Counted from the first letter of the stretch, positions 1 through 11,469 are shown. The stretch: 64,000 nucleotides of DNA from Mucor racemosus (GCA_027405735.1 JAPEHQ010000008.1:1426001-1490000); one strand, 5' to 3'. Made by a program: numbers and translations. Notes: generated by a model from the letters alone, not told the origin.

Positions 1-879
1 TTCTCAATTCAATACGGAGCTGGCTCCATTGAAGGAAGTTATGCTAGAGAAACTGTCAATTTAGTAGCCAATACAAATCAGCAAGTTAAATCTCAACCTA
101 TCGGCCTTGCTAACACTGCCAAAGATGGTATTATCTCGTTAGCAACTGAAGCCAATGGAATTTTGGGATTAGCATTTCCTGCTCTGACCGCCAATAGTGA
201 TACGGATCAAGCTTACGAACCATTTTTATTCAATTTAGCTAGCCAAAATCTTATTTCAGAGCCAGTTTTTTCCATTTCACTCGATCAAGAACAAATGATG
301 GTTGGTGGCATAGACAGAGAGCAATACACTGGCGATGTTCATTATGTTCCTGTAGTCAAAAACATCAATCCCAAAACAAGTAAATCCGATTACACATTTT
401 GGTCTGTAGAATTGCAAGATGTCATTGTTAACAATAAAAGCAGTAGCATTGTAACACAAGAAAACAAGCGATCCGTAATTTTAGATACTGGTACCACACT
501 TAGCTATGTCAATAAGGATTTAGCTGATGAAATTGTCAAGTCGGTTACAAACAAAACTACGGTTTCCATCGATTTGAGTTCTGATCTCTATACTGTTGAT
601 TGTAGCCTTAAAGATAGTAATTTAAAGATAGAATTAGTCTTTTCCGATACATCAGATCAAGCAGTACGACTCGAAATGGATGTTCAAGAATTAATTTTGC
701 CTTTATTTGGAAGTGATAATTTAAAATGTGCATTTGGCATTACCTACAACTTTGATAAACCCAATACATTTGTATTTGGTGGTACCATTTTAAGATCTGC
801 TTATTTTGTATATGATATGGGTCAAAAAAGGGTAGGTTTAGCTACTGCTGTCAATTCTAAAAGTCAAATAAAGATTTGA
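1..879 (+). CDS. Pepsin-type aspartic protease (family A1), 3' part only
   Basis: The reading frame is open from the first base, so the 5' end (signal peptide, propeptide and first catalytic Asp) lies outside the window. The visible 292 residues begin at the flap region (IQYGAGSIEGSY, with the flap Tyr), followed by ANGILGLAFP, the usual post-flap strand. The second catalytic motif is VILDTGTTLSYV near base 480. The C-terminus carries the typical NFDKPNTFVFGGTILRSAYFVYD stretch split over two strands and the VGLA ending, then a TGA stop. This family cleaves peptide bonds with two Asp residues, usually in the secretory pathway or outside the cell. No intron is seen in this part. A decayed partial duplicate lies 0.9 kb downstream. 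The family call is secure; the substrate and exact class are not known. Confidence 0.93.
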   Translation, partial: FSIQYGAGSIEGSYARETVNLVANTNQQVKSQPIGLANTAKDGIISLATEANGILGLAFPALTANSDTDQAYEPFLFNLASQNLISEPVFSISLDQEQMMVGGIDREQYTGDVHYVPVVKNINPKTSKSDYTFWSVELQDVIVNNKSSSIVTQENKRSVILDTGTTLSYVNKDLADEIVKSVTNKTTVSIDLSSDLYTVDCSLKDSNLKIELVFSDTSDQAVRLEMDVQELILPLFGSDNLKCAFGITYNFDKPNTFVFGGTILRSAYFVYDMGQKRVGLATAVNSKSQIKI

Positions 880-1794
880 ATCATTTTATTAATATATGGT
901 ATATGCCTGATTTTATATTTCGGAAAAGCACAACTTCCCAGTTAAACTAGCAACAAGACTGAATTAAAGGATTTTATAAAATCACTCTTATTTTTACTTT
1001 TCTTGATTAATAAAGATTATAAAAAGTTTTATACCTTAGATATCAGGCAAGATATGCACTGAGGTCAATCACAGGATACCCTTTAGTTAAACAGCCGAAA
1101 AAGAAAAGTATTATATGTCTTGATACCCTTCATTTTATTATCAATTTATCTTAAAAATAACCATGCTTTCAATAGTACACATATAAACAATAACAACTCA
1201 ATGATACGCAAAGAAGAATAGGGTGATCGAACTTCCTTGAACCTTGCCTCAGTTTAGGTACAAGACAAAAGTAAGACAACTACTACGGCGGCATTCAGTG
1301 CTAAAAATTCATTAAATCTCATCACTAAAAATTAATAAGAGTTAATTAGATAGCAGTGTGCAATTAGTTGATCAAAAATGATTTATACTTGACAAGAAAA
1401 CAATTTTATAGGTCACTAAAATTATTACGTTTTGTAAATAAAATTTCTTATACATGTAGTTTAATGGATACAGTATTCTGCTGCATGAATAAACTCGATC
1501 GCTTGTAACCTCAGCAATTGTTTATTAGCTTGTGTGTTTGTTTGCTTTGCTTTGTTGATTGTTACTGTACAAAATATTGCATAAAAACGCGTGTTTACAG
1601 AAAGAAAGAAAAAATACTTTTAAACTGTTTTATGCATAATTTTTTTCTTTACAGGATTTCCTTGTATATTTGTCAATATACTGATGCGTGGTTTAACACT
1701 TTGAAATGTTATTGAGCATCACATATTTATGTTTATATTATTTGTTTTTTAATATTCAGCAGAAAAATTTGTGATTATGAAGTTATCAAACTAA
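880..1794. other. Intergenic; holds parts of local direct repeats
   Basis: I see no gene here. Bases about 950-1095 (3' flank of the protease) resemble about 2385-2570 behind the protease fragment, including the shared string TGAGGTCAATCACA. Bases about 1530-1790 resemble about 4390-4635. The similarity suggests local duplication of the protease and its flanks. Confidence 0.6.
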
Positions 1795-2109
1795 ATTACA
1801 ATTGTTTCGATTGATTTGAGTTCAAATCTTTATACAGTTGATTGTATAGTCTCAGAGGTAATAATTTAAATATTGAATTGGCCTTTCGTTGCTACACTAG
1901 ATCAAGTAGTACGACTTGAATTGGTGTTGTCTTTATTTGGAAGTACTAATTCAAACTGTGCATTTGGCATCACTTATAATTTCGATAAACCCGATGCGCT
2001 TTTGTTTGGTGGTATTGTCTCGAAATTTGTTTATTTTGTATATGATATGGGTCAAAAAAGAGTAGGTTTAGCTGCTGCTGTCTGTCCTAAACGTCAAATA
2101 AAGATTTAG
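1795..2109 (+). pseudogene. Decayed duplicate of the aspartic protease C-terminus
   Basis: This matches the last third of the protease at 1-879. The DNA at 1795-1870 aligns with the part of the parent that encodes TVSIDLSSDLYTVDC but has frame disruptions. From about 1905 the frame is open again and ends in VGLAAAVCPKRQIKI, close to the parent's ending. No start, no flap and no catalytic Asp motif is present, so no active protease can be made. The 3' flanks of the two copies also align, which points to a tandem segmental duplication followed by loss of the 5' part. Confidence 0.85.
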
Positions 2110-2833
2110 AATATTTAATACGGTCTGTGCTTGATTGTGTTTCTGAATCATTTACTTGTTTTGGTTATCCGAATCCATGAGTTCTATCATGTGCCTTTGT
2201 CTGAAAGGAATTTGTGGGGGGAGGATATTTGGTATTTATCAAATCATGGCTTTGCATCGAGATTTAGAATGTTGTCATGATAATCAAACACTTTTGTACC
2301 TGAAAATCCTTTAACTTGTTACCAATTGAACAAATTCAGTTTGTATCTCGGAAACTCCAAGCTCCCTTTCAAACTAGCATCAATGCTGAATTAAGAATTT
2401 TATAAAATTAACCTTATGTTAAACTTTTTCAGTAATCACGTTCATTGATAAGCTAAGATTATATACTCGATCTACATATTTTTAAATAGTTATACCTTCA
2501 GATATTAGACAAAGCATGCACTGATGAGCGACTGAGGTCAATCACACGCCACCATTTGATTAAACGGCCGACAAAAATTTGATTTTATTCAAAAAACGTA
2601 TAAAATATCCCACTCTTTAGAATTCTTTTTCTTTCTTTTTCTTTCCCTTTTCTCTCTTTTTTTTTTTCCTCTTTTTTTTTTTTTCTCTCTCTCTCTGTAC
2701 CTTTCTTTTCATTTATTTGATCCGTCAATTCAGTTTATCAATTTACTACGCAGCAAACAAAAGCCAATTGAAAACCAGAATTACCTAGATACAAGAATAA
2801 ATTGAATTTGAAACAAACAAAAAAAAAGACAGA
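2110..2833 (+). promoter_or_regulatory. Promoter region of the acidic repeat-protein gene
   Basis: A TATA-like box (TATAAAATA) starts near 2600. It is followed by a long pyrimidine tract (about 2620-2710, almost pure C/T), and the ATG is at 2834. Pyrimidine tracts between TATA and ATG are common in fungal promoters. The upstream part (2340-2570) is the duplicated protease 3' flank. Confidence 0.5.
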
Positions 2834-4178
2834 ATGGAGGATCACAACAATATGAACTTTGTGGGCCGTATCTTGAAATCAAGTATAAAAAAACTCAAAC
2901 CGACTTTCTCAAGAAGACGAAGACAAAAAGAAATACCATTAAGAAAATGGATGGTTGTTTCAGAGTATATAATTCGAATTTTATTTTTTTTAATTTTATA
3001 TTAAATTTATCATTCATTTTAGTGTTATAGATGCCGCTGAGCGATTAAAAGAAGCTTTGACACCCAGAAATACACCCCCTCCTGAAGAGACACCAGAACC
3101 AATACAAGAAGAATTAGCAGAACCATTGCAAGGCGCATTAGAAGAATTAGTAAGACAAGTACAAGAAGTACCAGCAGAATCAGTACAAGATGTACAAGCA
3201 GAATTAGTACAAGATGCACAAGCAGAATTAGTACAAGACGTACAAGCAGAATCAGTACAAGAAGTACAAGCAGAATCAGTACAAGAAGTACAAGCAGGAT
3301 CAGTACAAGCAGAATTAGCTCAAGCAGAAGCAGAATTAGCTCAAGCAGAAGCAGAATTTGTACAAGCACAAGCAGAATTAGTAAAAGCAGAAGCAGAATT
3401 AGTAAAAGCACGAGCAGAGTCAGTACAACAAATACAATCAGAGCCAACACAAGAAGTACAAGCAGTGTCAGCACATCGAGAAGAAGAGTTAGATTATATT
3501 CCTTATGATGAAGATAGCGACAATTACTTGTTAGGTGAAGAAGAACATGTAAACACTAATTGGTGGCTATTCGCCAGTCATGAAAATAATAACACTGATA
3601 GTGAAGAAGATGATTTGCAACCTTTAATTTTCACTGCTGCTCTCACTGATGATGAACACCATATTCAACCAGAATCAGCAACTACAATTCTTGCTTCAGT
3701 CATTGACTATAATTCTGATTTGTTCTCATCTCCATCAACCAATAGCGATCAAAATTATACTGCTGCCCGTGAAGACACTGTATTGACTGATTGGCCATGG
3801 TTTGAAGAATTCAGATCCATTGATTCTACCACCAACACCACTAATACCACAAATTCTCAACAAGATTCATCATCTCAAACCAGTATATTCGCTTCTGAAT
3901 TATTCTCACCAACAAGAGAAACTAATTACATGGCTCTAACTCAAATTGAATTTGATGAGATGTTCAATGCAACTGATGAGGTGCTCGATGAAACTGACGA
4001 TGATGATTCCAGTTATGAAAATAATAATACTTTCAATATCGTACATATAAATACTGATAATTCCATTATACCCAAAGAAAAAAATGATCTTCCAAGTTCC
4101 TCAATTCTTGGTAAAAGAGAGAGAGACGATGACGATGATGATTACCACAACCAAAAGTTAACTAAATACAACCAATAA
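2834..4178 (+). CDS. Acidic protein with Gln/Val/Ala/Glu tandem repeats, function unknown
   Basis: Two exons, 2834-2964 and 3023-4178, give 428 residues; the 58-bp intron runs from GTATAT to TTTTAG and the phases fit. The N-terminus is basic (SRRRRQKE near residue 30). Residues about 75-195 are made of degenerate repeats of the type ESVQEVQA, then ELAQAEA and ELVKAEA, which should form an extended charged helix or coiled coil. The rest is rich in Asp, Glu, Asn, Ser and Thr. The C-terminus has GKRERDDDDDDY, a basic patch next to an Asp run. No signal peptide or membrane segment is seen. A TATA-like box and pyrimidine tract precede the ATG. I do not recognise a family; the basic and acidic patches would suit a nuclear protein, but that is a guess. 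Confidence 0.75.
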
Positions 4179-5945
4179 GTTTTATAAATTAAAAATAAAA
4201 TAAAGAAAAAGTTATTTAGTAGTTTAATTAAAATGATTTACACTTGTAGTAATTAATACATTACATTTCGATATTCAATTAAAGTCTCTTGAATTTAAAG
4301 TTCGGTGAATAGTACTCTCCTTTATGAATTAGCTTAATCACTTGTAGCTTCAGTAAATGTCTATGAGATCATATACTTGCTTGTTTGCTTTGCTTTACAC
4401 TGCTCTGCTTTAGTGATTTGTTACTGTACAAAATATTGCATAAAAACGTGTGTTTATAGAAAGAAAAAAGCACTGTAAAATGCTTTATGCATATTTTTTT
4501 TCTTTACAGGATTTCCCTGTACGTTTTTCAATATTCTAACGCGTGCTTTAATACTTTTAAATGTTCTTGAGTATCATATGTTTATGTGTTTATTATTTGC
4601 TTTTCAATATCTAGCAGAAAAATTTACAATGATGATGCTCGTGATTTACGACATTTTCGTAATAGAAGAAACCCGTTCATCTTTCGTCTTTGATGCAATG
4701 CAATGCAAAAAGAGAGAATTTGGATATTAAAAGCTGTAATAGCATTTCAAGAGCCAACAGTTGTCATTGAAAAGATTTTTGAAGAGGTTCGAAAGGTTGC
4801 TGTAATGTCAATTGCATTTGTGTTAGTGGTGAAAGCCAAGTTGATCAAATCCAGCGCTTAAAGCGCCGCGTTTTGTTTGTTTGCAGCCATATCTAGCGCT
4901 CCAAAGCATACCAAACGAAAGCTATTGATTGATAGATTCATTTTGAAGCATTAGTGCGATTTTTTTTAGATGATAGTTTCAACTCGATTTTTGCCTTACC
5001 GTACCTCATCCAAAATTTAAAATTTAGAAAATTCAATTTTTCGATCGAAAAACGAGACATTTTGATAAGATGATCATGAGAGACATATAACCAAAATAAT
5101 GAGAGCTATACGCTGGCAATCTTTATTTTGGGTCTACAAGTCAATATTTTTGACTTTTTTGATGAAAATCAAAAATCAATATTTCATAGATTTCAAATTC
5201 TTTTTAAATAAAAACTAAAAAATAAAAAATGTCATCAAATACAACAGTTAAATTCACATATAATTTGTTATTATAAATTTAAAAACTAATTACTAATACT
5301 TAGGTTTAAAAATCCTTTAAATGTTTAAAAAAAATTTTTTTTTGAAAAAATGTCAAATCGGTCCTGAAAATTGTCAGTTGCATTTTCCAAATTAAAACGC
5401 CGCTAGTGCTTGTTTTGCATGTTGTTTCAGTAATCAATCCATAAAACATCAATCGACAGCAATCAATGTTAATAAGGTAAACAGTAATAAACTCATGTCA
5501 ATTGATAGAGTTAAATAATAGTTGCTATACATTTACCGGGTTGTTTTTATACCCTAAAGCTGCAATTATCATCAATATTAGTACCAAAAACCTTGAGGTC
5601 AGTGGAATCTATTTGTTTTGATTAGAAGTTCCAAAAGATGTCTGTACTAATTTGCCGTTTTAGCAGTTGTGTTTTAACATTGGCGTTTACCTAAATGCTA
5701 CAAGAGTCAAGGTCAAAGGTATGAATCTTCTAATTCATGAGATTATTTTAAATATTGAAGAGCGCCCTAAAGATTATAAACAAATGGGTCAACAGATTGA
5801 GTTCAATGAAAAGATTGGTTTTCTTTATATTTTCAAGTTTACGACATTATTTTTCCCCTAGACTACCACAGCAAAAAAAAAAAAAAAAAGCGATTCTGAT
5901 GGTTTTCTTTCTTTTTACAATCTTAAAATACAATTTTTATTTACT
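4179..5945. other. Intergenic, repeat-derived DNA
   Basis: No convincing gene. Bases 4390-4635 are the second copy of the repeat at 1530-1790. Bases about 4850-5400 look like a diverged repeat that is weakly similar to about 22990-23790 (shared ACCAAACRAAAGCT and the AT-rich order after it). An open frame at 5667-5861 has no ATG at its head and no recognisable domain. The 3' UTR of the dehydrogenase is at the right end. Confidence 0.45.
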
Positions 5946-6964
5946 TTATAATCTAGCAGAAGATACAAGAGCACCACCATCAACAACAATAACAGCACCA
6001 ACAGTATATTGACCAGCACGAGAAGAAAGATAGATACAAGTGCCAGCAACGTCTTCAGGAGAACCAACTCTTCCGATAGGAACAGCGCTGATAATAGCAT
6101 CACCACGTTCCTTCAATGTAGCGGCCATCATCTTTGAGGGAAAAGATCCAGGAGCAATAGCATTCACAAGAATATGTTCTCTACCCATTTTACCAGCCAA
6201 GTGACGAGTTAAATGATGAATAGCAGCCTTGGAAGCAGAGTAAGCATAAGTTTCTAAACCAGGAGGCTATAAAATTTGTGTTAAAAATGTCCAATGTTAG
6301 ATCCAAATTATATAACTTACTGCTTCACCATTAATGGAACCAATGTTGATAACACGAGAAGGAATATCTTGAGTAGCATTGGCTCTCAAAAGGGGAAGAC
6401 ATGCTTGAGTTAAAGTAAAGATACGAGTGACATTAAGGTTCATGACCTTTTGGAAAGCAGCATCAGGATATGAATCAAGAGGAGCTCCCCAAGTAGCACC
6501 AGCATTGTTGACAAGGACATCCAAATCTATTAAAATATATGCCTAAGTATATACAGTACATTTAATTCAATATAAATTACAACATACGGGTTTCACGCTT
6601 GCTTAATTCACCAACGAGCTTCTTAATATCTTCAATATTTTGTAAATCGGCAGGTAAAGCAACACATTTACCAGGGCCCAAAGCGGTTAATTTAGCAGCG
6701 ACCTAATTCATTATTCAATATTTTCGACCCTTTTGTTTGTATAATTGATAATTCATACCTCATCACAGGCTTGTGCAGAACGACTACTAATATAAACTTT
6801 GGCACCACCTTGAACGAAGCCCTGATTTTATTTTAATATTTTTCTCTTTTTGGTTCAAATAAGAAAAAAAAACTTACAGTGGCAATCATCTCACCAATAC
6901 CACGAGAACCACCGGTAACAAGAACAACTTTATCCTTAACACTGAAAAGGTTTTGAATATCCAT
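5946..6964 (-). CDS. Short-chain dehydrogenase/reductase (classical SDR, RhlG-like)
   Basis: Five exons (6964-6878, 6821-6759, 6702-6588, 6526-6321, 6266-5946) join in frame to 263 residues, the usual length for a classical SDR. The Rossmann motif TGGSRGIG is at residues 17-24, NNAG at 95-98, the catalytic Ser in RVINIGS at 152, and the YSASK motif gives Tyr166 and Lys170. The C-terminus has the VDGGALVSS pattern after a GRVGSPEDVAG segment typical of 3-oxoacyl-ACP-reductase-like SDRs. The family reduces or oxidises carbonyl/hydroxyl groups with NAD(P)H. The wording VNNAGATWGAP is typical of fungal proteins annotated as rhamnolipid-type 3-oxoacyl reductases, but the substrate cannot be read from sequence. 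The ATG is the first in frame and sits just after an AT-rich leader. Confidence 0.92.
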
Positions 6965-7140
6965 TTTTTATTATATTTGTTTAAAGAAGAAGAAAATGTG
7001 AAATGAAAAGGAAACTGTGGGGAAATATTTATATTAATGCCAATCTGGTAGTGAAAAAAACGCTGACTAAGGTTAATTCAGAACAGGAATCTTGGTGTAA
7101 AAATAATGAATAATGATATATGTCTTTATAGATTTCAGCT

Positions 7141-7386
7141 TTACCGTTGATGGTAAAGAGGTAAATCCAAGTTAGGCTCATTTTTGAATAAAAGTTTGAG
7201 TCCTGGTTGTAATTGAGGTGTGTATTGTGAGATTTTATGCAAAATGGTGCATTTTGTACAATTGCTGGTGGTCGTTTTTTCGTCGACTGAGGCACGATCT
7301 TTCTCTAAATCTTGGTATGGATCTGATTTATTGAATAATTTAGATACTGTTGAGTTTATACAATCTGTTAGATATGGAATTGACAT
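7141..7386 (-). CDS. Possible small protein, 81 aa, unknown
   Basis: An ATG-initiated frame of 81 codons lies between the SDR and F-box genes on the same strand. The product is soluble-looking, with two Cys in SNCTKC and a mixed charge. No domain is recognised. The frame ends CATCAACGG then TAA, next to a GTAAAG that could be a splice donor, so the true 3' end may differ. It may equally be a chance ORF in the SDR promoter region. Confidence 0.35.
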   Translation of the reverse strand: MSIPYLTDCINSTVSKLFNKSDPYQDLEKDRASVDEKTTTSNCTKCTILHKISQYTPQLQPGLKLLFKNEPNLDLPLYHQR

Positions 7387-7522
7387 TTCTTGTATTTGAT
7401 AATTTTACTGAAAATCATGCTTTTTTTGTGCCCCTTTTATAAGCAAGAAACAAAGGACCTGATATTGTTGTTTGTATTTCCTTTGGACAACAATTAGAAA
7501 CAATGAAGTATACAGTGGTTTA

Positions 7523-9114
7523 TTAAGAGTCAAAAGACCATGACCTAACTAAAGAGCCTTCTGATAAGCTCATAATGGCAACAATTTTATCTTCATCAAA
7601 TTCCAGGGAATTGATTTTGGCATCCGGTAGTTCATTCATATCAGATTGATTTGTGTAATTTTCTATTGTAACTTGACATTCCCCTGATTGTTTTGTTAAA
7701 TCCCATATTTTCATACCAGATCGATCACCACTGACTAATCTTCGCTTTGATGCGTTTATAGCTAACGCATCTACTCTAAAAGTATGTCCATACAACGTTT
7801 GTTTAAACATGATTTCTAAAGAGTTATTGGTAGTTGCTACCAGGTAATGTTTCATAGTATTGTTGGCATGTGCTGTAATAAGATGAGGTGGTGAATAAGT
7901 CATGGCAGTAATCTTTTCTGAATTACTATTAGAACAACTAGTCAAAAATGATGGTGATACAATACCAGATTGTATCAAAGGTTCTGCATCTAATGCAAAT
8001 CCATGTCTTGACGATATGATGGTATCAGAAGACAATGTAATTTCCTGTTCCATGAATTAGCACACTAATAAATGTATACATTTACTAATTGACTTGCCTG
8101 TATACCCACTGTTGTAGTGTAATTACCACCTGATAACCCAAAACATATCACAGCTTTCCATAAATCTCTTTTGTTAGTTGGGCATTTGTGAATATCAATT
8201 TTGACTGGAGACCAATTCATAGGGCTTTGTAATTGATGTATTAATTTAAGAGAGTTTGTAGATGTATTGATTCGAAATACACTTAATTTCCCATTTTCTG
8301 TATATAGTAAAACCATCGGAAACTCCATGCCAATAGCTATCACCTTCTCTAGTTGCGTTGTTGAAGTGGATATATAATTTGCTACTTCCGTAATATCTGT
8401 TGTCAATACCTCCCATAATGTAAATCCACCATTTGAATAGCCAGCTATTAAATGTTTCGTATCATTATTATTATTATCATCATCTACCAATTTCAAAATT
8501 GTAATTTGTATATTATCAGGTTGTTCTATTGATTGAAGTTGATTAATTAAGCGTGGTGATGATGCACCTTTTTCGTATTTCCAAACGTTAATCAACCGCC
8601 CATCTTTTTCTGCTGTAAATATGAAATCATGTGCAAATTGAAGGTGATTTGGAGATAGTGATATATTCGCTGTGGAATAGGTGACAATATCTTTAATAAA
8701 ACAGTTGCCTAGCAACCAATTATGATGTACTCGATACTTTTTCTTCCAACTTCCGTTGTATCGTGATACTGAAGTTCGTCGTTTATAATAAAACTGTGAT
8801 TTTGTATCTTCTTTATAAAGTGGATCTCTAAACCGTTTAAAAAATAAAGGTTTCCATAACTATTAAAGGAAAAGCAATCTTTAGTCGTTAACCTTCACTA
8901 CCGTCTCCTCAGTTTTATAGAATACCATTTCATCATTTGCCATACGTGACCAATGCAAACTAACTACTGCGCATTGTATCAAGTCTTTTAGTGATAAGAA
9001 ACTAAATACATTAAGCACTAATTCTTTGGAAAACGATTGAACAAAGTCAATTCTTTGTCCTTGTAGTGCATAATTTTCTTGTCTTTTTAGTCGTTTTCTT
9101 GGATATGGCTCCAT
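7523..9114 (-). CDS. F-box/WD40-repeat protein
   Basis: Three exons, 9114-8926, 8859-8098 and 8044-7523, give 490 residues. The N-terminus has a basic patch (PRKRLKRQ) and an F-box at about residues 18-75 (FSKELVLNVFSFLSLKDL, then the exon junction that makes NDEMLWKPLF, the canonical F-box end). The rest is WD40-like: GRLINVWKY, GGFTLWEVL and SGDRSGMKIWDL are recognisable strands. F-box proteins recruit substrates to SCF ubiquitin ligases through Skp1. Intron 1 (8925-8860) is GT-AG. Intron 2 (8097-8045) has a GC donor in the context CAG|GCAAGT and a CTAAT branch point; no GT donor keeps the frame. An in-frame upstream ATG at 9231 exists, but I chose 9114 because the extension is low-complexity hydrophobic sequence. 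The substrate is unknown. Confidence 0.85.
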
Positions 9115-9392
9115 TAATAGATTTAGTAATTTTATAAGTGGCGTAAGTGGTTGAAGAAAGGCTACAATTGTAAAAAAAGAAGCTTTTGTTATGACGGTTT
9201 TTAATGCAATATGAGTTATAGGAGGCGTCAATCACAAACATGTATTGGAGTCCCAATGAGATTCTACTAGTTTAGCTTCAAACATAAGCTACTTTTGGTC
9301 AATCATAATACGAAGAATGAAAGCTATGCTTTGGAATTCATCTCGAAATTAGTGGTATAAATTCTTTATTATAAAAAAAAACTGAGTGGAAA

Positions 9393-10300
9393 TTAGCATT
9401 TTGAATCTGATGCACCCATATTGTATTTATGAAATAAAGATTCTATCGCAACATTAGTAATGTCTTTCGAACTTGTATCGTCAGTATCTAGCACTTGAAT
9501 AGTTGGATCTCTAGTATCATCGTGTAGTAAATGATCATTCCAAAGGATGTACTGCGGCCAAACAATTCGATCAAAATAATTAGGAGGGTCTACCCAATAA
9601 CCCTGTAATGTAACATATCCTTTTCTGCTCTCTCTTCTTGCTTTCAAAATTTGCTTTGATGCTTTTACGAAAAATTTGTTGTCCAAATTATCACATACTT
9701 CTTGATCACAAAATAAAAGAAACCCCTCAACAATGACAAAAATGATATCCTTCAAGGCATCTAATTCTGTGGCAACATCAGTGAAATCATTGAGTGATAA
9801 TAAGTCTGATCCATGATGGTTGTTTTGTAGTGGCCTTTCTTTTTTAGCTAGAAAAGAAAAAGGGTCTTCTCGTGCTTTATTTATTGATCGATTCAGACTC
9901 TTGAAATCAACTGCACTTGGTGAATCCCAATTAGCTAATCCTGTTTTCTCATCTACTGGGATTTGATCGTCTGACTAATCATCATTTATTCTTTGTTATA
10001 TTTTATATGTTTATCAAAAGGTACGCACTCTATATGCATCTTACCTTGAAAAATTCATCTTGGTTTATAACGATAACCTTATTCAATAGTTTCTTTAATA
10101 GTAATGCTAATGTCTAAAAGTTATTAATACTTTTGCTCAAATTATTAATAGCAATTTATTTACTGTTTTTCCTGAGCAAGATGGTCCGCTATTTTTTTAT
10201 TTATTTTTTTCGTTTAGATTGTGTTGGTATATTGATTAACTCTAGAATATCATAGTGATACGTACCTAATTCCAATTGTAACCACAAGAGGTTTTGACAT
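9393..10300 (-). CDS. NRK1: Nicotinamide riboside kinase (NRK/NMRK family)
   Basis: Four exons (10300-10266, 10188-10164, 10113-10045, 9974-9393) join to 236 residues. The Walker A loop GPSCSGKT (residues 13-20) is split over the first exons. It is followed by LNKVIVINQDEFFK, matching the substrate-binding QDDFFK of NRKs. The middle has ANWDSPSAVDF, then a Walker-B-like strand IIFVIVEGFLLF. The lid and C-terminal region reads RRESRKGYVTLQGYW and DPPNYFDRIVWPQY, the NRK signature. The enzyme phosphorylates nicotinamide riboside to NMN with ATP in NAD+ salvage. Exon 2 is only 25 bp. All splice phases fit. Uridine kinases are the nearest alternative, but the C-terminal signature favours NRK. Confidence 0.92.
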
Positions 10301-10849
10301 TTGAGTTTGGAAGGGTTTTGAGAAAATATATTAATATGGAAAAAAAACCAGCGATGTTTGGGAAACTGACTGTATTTTATATTACAACTTTATTGTGGGG
10401 GTGGCTCACATTGGCAATAATCGGAAACTTTCGAAAGATTTGAAGAGTATCACCAATAAACTGAAATATTTCCACATCTCTTAAAAGACTAAAAGCTACC
10501 TTTAGTTACCGTTAGTTAACACTAGACTTTCCCTATTCAAATATTTTGGTTATAAGCAGCTGCCTATGCATTTTTTTAGATTTTTTTTTTTTAATTTTTG
10601 AAGGATAAGACATTTGTATACTCTGCCGTATCAATGTTTTAAGCGTTGCAATGCTCAAAAATTTTATGATGTACTAGCCATATATACCCACACCATAAAA
10701 GTATTATATCTACCAGAACAATGATCTGACTGTTTTAAGTATATTCAAGATCATCCAGATTGCCTCGTCCACATTCGATGCCGCAAAATCAAAAATCAAT
10801 CAAAGCCGCAGAATAACCAAAAAATAATCCAATATAATAATAATAATTC

Positions 10850-10893
10850 TTATCCAAGGCTGACCAATGCTCTGTCACTGAGCTACAGGGGAA
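10850..10893 (-). pseudogene. tRNA-like remnant (5' half only)
   Basis: On the minus strand the sequence CCCCTGTAGCTCAGTGACAG, then AGCATTGGT, has a good D-arm and A-box like that of the tRNA-Thr at 18552-18623. The anticodon loop, T arm and B box are not there; the sequence runs into AAT-rich DNA. This is a broken tRNA or a tRNA-derived fragment. Confidence 0.5.
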
Positions 10894-10931
10894 ACAGATG
10901 TCTATTCTACTTTTTAAACGATGGTATCGCT

Positions 10932-10933
<2 letters not shown>

Positions 10934-10973
<40 letters not shown>
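10934..10973. repeat. Homopolymer A, about 40 bp
   Basis: An uninterrupted A run, not adjacent to any recognisable retroelement end. Its length in the assembly should be treated as uncertain. Confidence 0.9.
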
Positions 10974-10975
<2 letters not shown>

Positions 10976-11469
10976 GCGTGATTTGCACCATTAGCCTGAA
11001 ATACAGGTTCAAAATGTTTAAATTCAATATCAAATATATGTCAAGCTAGCCTTAAGATTTATATCTGATCAGATTATAGTTCAAGGAGTATAAACCTATG
11101 AAGTAACTGAAATAGATTATTACGAAAGAACTAAAATGGTAAAAGATTATCACTAATTTAAATAATACTTCTGGATAATAAATCAGTATTTTGTAGATTT
11201 TATAATATAGCTACAATCTACATCTATAACGTTATGTAGCACCTAATATTTATTACCATCAAATAGGGGTATATTCTTGTTGTAAGCTTATTAATAAGAG
11301 CTATATCTGAGTGAGTAAGTCAGAGAATCCATCTAAAAACCATCTGGACCGTATTATACTTTACACCTTCTAACATCAGTAAATAAACTCGTTCTCGATG
11401 AATATAGATTCAAGTGAGCTCTCACCGCAATGGCATATATTTTTGAAATTGTTGAATAGCTGAGAATTA

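Noticed and set aside
3025..3474. 149-codon leucine/valine-rich minus-strand frame
   Set aside because: It is the antisense shadow of the Gln/Glu/Val repeat tract; the composition follows directly from the repeats.
5667..5861. 64-codon frame before the dehydrogenase
   Set aside because: Starts without ATG, no recognisable domain, and lies in repeat-like DNA at the 3' end of the SDR gene.
9115..9231. Upstream in-frame extension of the F-box protein
   Set aside because: Hydrophobic low-complexity sequence; the F-box family normally starts close to the domain, and the next ATG begins a typical basic N-terminus.
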